A stretch of 7,089 nt of DNA from Methanothrix sp. (lineage in GTDB: Archaea > Halobacteriota > Methanosarcinia > Methanotrichales > Methanotrichaceae), in assembly GCA_028688175.1 (NCBI GenBank), contig JAQTYS010000138.1, positions 1 to 7,089 on the forward strand, given 5' to 3'. How positions within the stretch are numbered: position 1 is the first letter of the stretch; each line of letters opens with the position of its first letter. The notes beneath the pieces are model-generated. The model was not told where the DNA came from. It was given only the letters and a program-made list of their open reading frames with translations, and did no database searches. This document shows, one piece after another, positions 6,181 through 7,089 of the stretch. Made by a program: the position numbers and the translations under genes.

Positions 6181-6987
6181 ATGAGGTTACTTTATCCTTG
6201 CCTGACAGCAGTCCTGCTGCTCTTATTGACGGCCACCGGGGGTCTTGCCAGCATGGCCCAGTTTGCCGGTTCCTGGACAAATATTGATGCCAATACCGGA
6301 GGTATCACCAGTTTGGATATTTCTGTCATGGGCACAGATGCTCAGGTACATGCCTGGGGCAAATGCCATCCCACTGATTGTGACTGGGGAACGGTGCAGG
6401 CCCAGGCTTTTGCACCCAGCGTCTCCTCTGACGTTCTCAGTGGAGCCGATACCCTGATTGCTGTTTTTGATACATCATTTTCCCAGACAACTCTGGTCAT
6501 AAAGTCCGCCGGCAACCGGCTTAAGGTGGACTCCTACGATCGCTTCTTGGATAATAGCGGTAGAAGCAACTACCTGGGCAGCTATACCTTCCAGAAGGCT
6601 TCGGCAGGCACGCCACCCGGTGGTGCAACACCCAGTCCTGGCGACACAGGTCCTGGAGACATGGGTCCGGGTGGAACGATTCCCGGCAGCACACCGGCTC
6701 TGATGGATCTGACCGGCGTCTGGAATTGCGATGACGGCGGCATTTACTATGTTCGCCAGCTGGGAACGACTGTCTGGTGGTATGGCGAGCTGGATCCCAA
6801 TACACCCAACTGGTCCAATGTCATGAAGGGCAGCATCAGCGGAAATATGATCAACGCAGATTGGTCTGATGTTCCCAAGGGAAGCGTGATGCAGAACGGC
6901 AATCTGGTCCTTCAGATAGTTTCCAATAACAATCTGGTGGCCATTTCCAAGACAGGAGGCTTTGCCGGATCGGTCTGGACGAGATAG
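6181..6987 (+). CDS. Secreted two-domain WGKCHPTDCDWG protein, long paralogue (function unknown)
   Basis: This 268-residue protein has a signal peptide (hydrophobic core at about 8-20, likely cleavage after Ser24 or Ala26). Residues 24-139 align without gaps to the preceding gene, with about 75 of 116 positions identical by hand count, including WGKCHPTDCDWG at 59-70 and DNSGRSNY at 124-131. A Gly/Pro/Thr-rich linker (about 141-174) leads to a second domain at 176-268: DLTGVWNCDDGGIYYVRQLG, TVWWYGELDPN, NVMKGSISGNMINADWSDVPKG and a C-terminal KTGGFAGSVWTR. That domain also looks beta-rich, is full of aromatic residues, and resembles small domains in uncharacterised secreted proteins. The linked two-domain design suggests an extracellular or cell-envelope binding role, perhaps to glycans or another polymer, but this is inference. 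There is no membrane anchor or sorting motif at the C-terminus. Confidence 0.87.
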   Translation: MRLLYPCLTAVLLLLLTATGGLASMAQFAGSWTNIDANTGGITSLDISVMGTDAQVHAWGKCHPTDCDWGTVQAQAFAPSVSSDVLSGADTLIAVFDTSFSQTTLVIKSAGNRLKVDSYDRFLDNSGRSNYLGSYTFQKASAGTPPGGATPSPGDTGPGDMGPGGTIPGSTPALMDLTGVWNCDDGGIYYVRQLGTTVWWYGELDPNTPNWSNVMKGSISGNMINADWSDVPKGSVMQNGNLVLQIVSNNNLVAISKTGGFAGSVWTR

Positions 6988-6988
6988 G

Positions 6989-7014
6989 AACTAAAAATTA
7001 TATTTTTGTTAGTT
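6989..7014 (+). terminator. AT-rich hairpin with T-tract after the secreted-protein operon
   Basis: AACTAA at 6989-6994 pairs with TTAGTT at 7009-7014, and the interior contains AAAT opposite ATTTTT with a one- or two-base irregularity. The five-T run at 7003-7007 lies 15 bases after the stop codon. It can work in either direction, which would suit convergent genes if a minus-strand gene ends here. Confidence 0.45.
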
Positions 7015-7087
7015 AGCCGCATCGTCCCAGCTCGGCTGAATAGGGCCTGTTTTCTTTTAAGCACCACTGCATCTGCTCGAGTATCGG
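7013..7087 (-). CDS. Possible C-terminal end of a minus-strand gene (partial)
   Basis: On the minus strand, one frame is open from the contig edge to TAA at 7013-7015 and would encode 24 residues beginning PILEQMQWCLKENRPYS. The composition is protein-like and the stop falls at the shared terminator, as expected for a convergent gene. However, another minus-strand frame is also open here and the stretch is too short to decide. No family is recognisable. Confidence 0.22.
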   Translation of the reverse strand, partial: PILEQMQWCLKENRPYSAELGRCG

Positions 7088-7089
7088 TT

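Noticed and set aside
1..7089. RNA genes, CRISPR arrays, insertion sequences, phage or toxin-antitoxin genes
   Set aside because: No tRNA-like cloverleaf, no regularly spaced repeats, no transposase or integrase motifs and no short toxin-like gene pairs were seen on either strand.

Overview
The window looks like an entire short metagenomic contig, most likely from a methanogenic archaeon of the Methanothrix (Methanosaeta) type. The organism call is an inference. It rests on a methanogen-style acetyl-CoA synthetase, archaeal-looking TATA/BRE boxes and Shine-Dalgarno sites (GTGAT, GAGGTTGG), oligo-T terminators, and coding DNA of roughly balanced GC separated by very AT-rich spacers. The first 13 bases are an exact match to the end of the Illumina TruSeq adapter, so the left edge is partly artificial.

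Layout, left to right. (1) Bases 14-1621, minus strand: an AMP-forming acetyl-CoA synthetase, complete at its N-terminus and cut off at the contig edge before its C-terminal lid domain. Its ATP-binding P-loop and acetate-pocket residues depart from the usual pattern. (2) Bases 1622-1871: an AT-rich divergent spacer. (3) Bases 1872-2894, plus strand: the C-terminal two-thirds of a sulfatase, lacking the modified-cysteine motif and the conserved active-site lysine, probably a decayed gene or a non-catalytic remnant. (4) Bases 2895-3039: a convergent spacer with three T-tracts and a GC-rich pair of hairpins. (5) Bases 3040-5388, minus strand: a full-length PLP-dependent arginine decarboxylase of the AdiA type with an N-terminal receiver-like wing domain. 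(6) Bases 5389-5629: a divergent spacer with TATA boxes on both sides and an 18-bp near-perfect palindrome. (7) Bases 5630-6151 and 6181-6987, plus strand: two tandem paralogous secreted proteins built on a WGKCHPTDCDWG domain; the second carries a Gly/Pro linker and an extra C-terminal domain. (8) Bases 6988-7089: a terminator and possibly the tail of a minus-strand gene.

How they fit together. Acetyl-CoA synthetase activates acetate, the entry step of acetoclastic methanogenesis in Methanothrix. The arginine decarboxylase would make agmatine, a precursor of polyamines and of the archaeal tRNA-Ile2 agmatidine modification, or could take part in acid or amino-acid stress. The tandem secreted pair shares a leader and almost certainly forms a two-gene operon; its function is unknown, and it is the least described element here. 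There is no sign that the four units form one pathway. No RNA genes, CRISPR arrays, insertion sequences or phage genes were seen.
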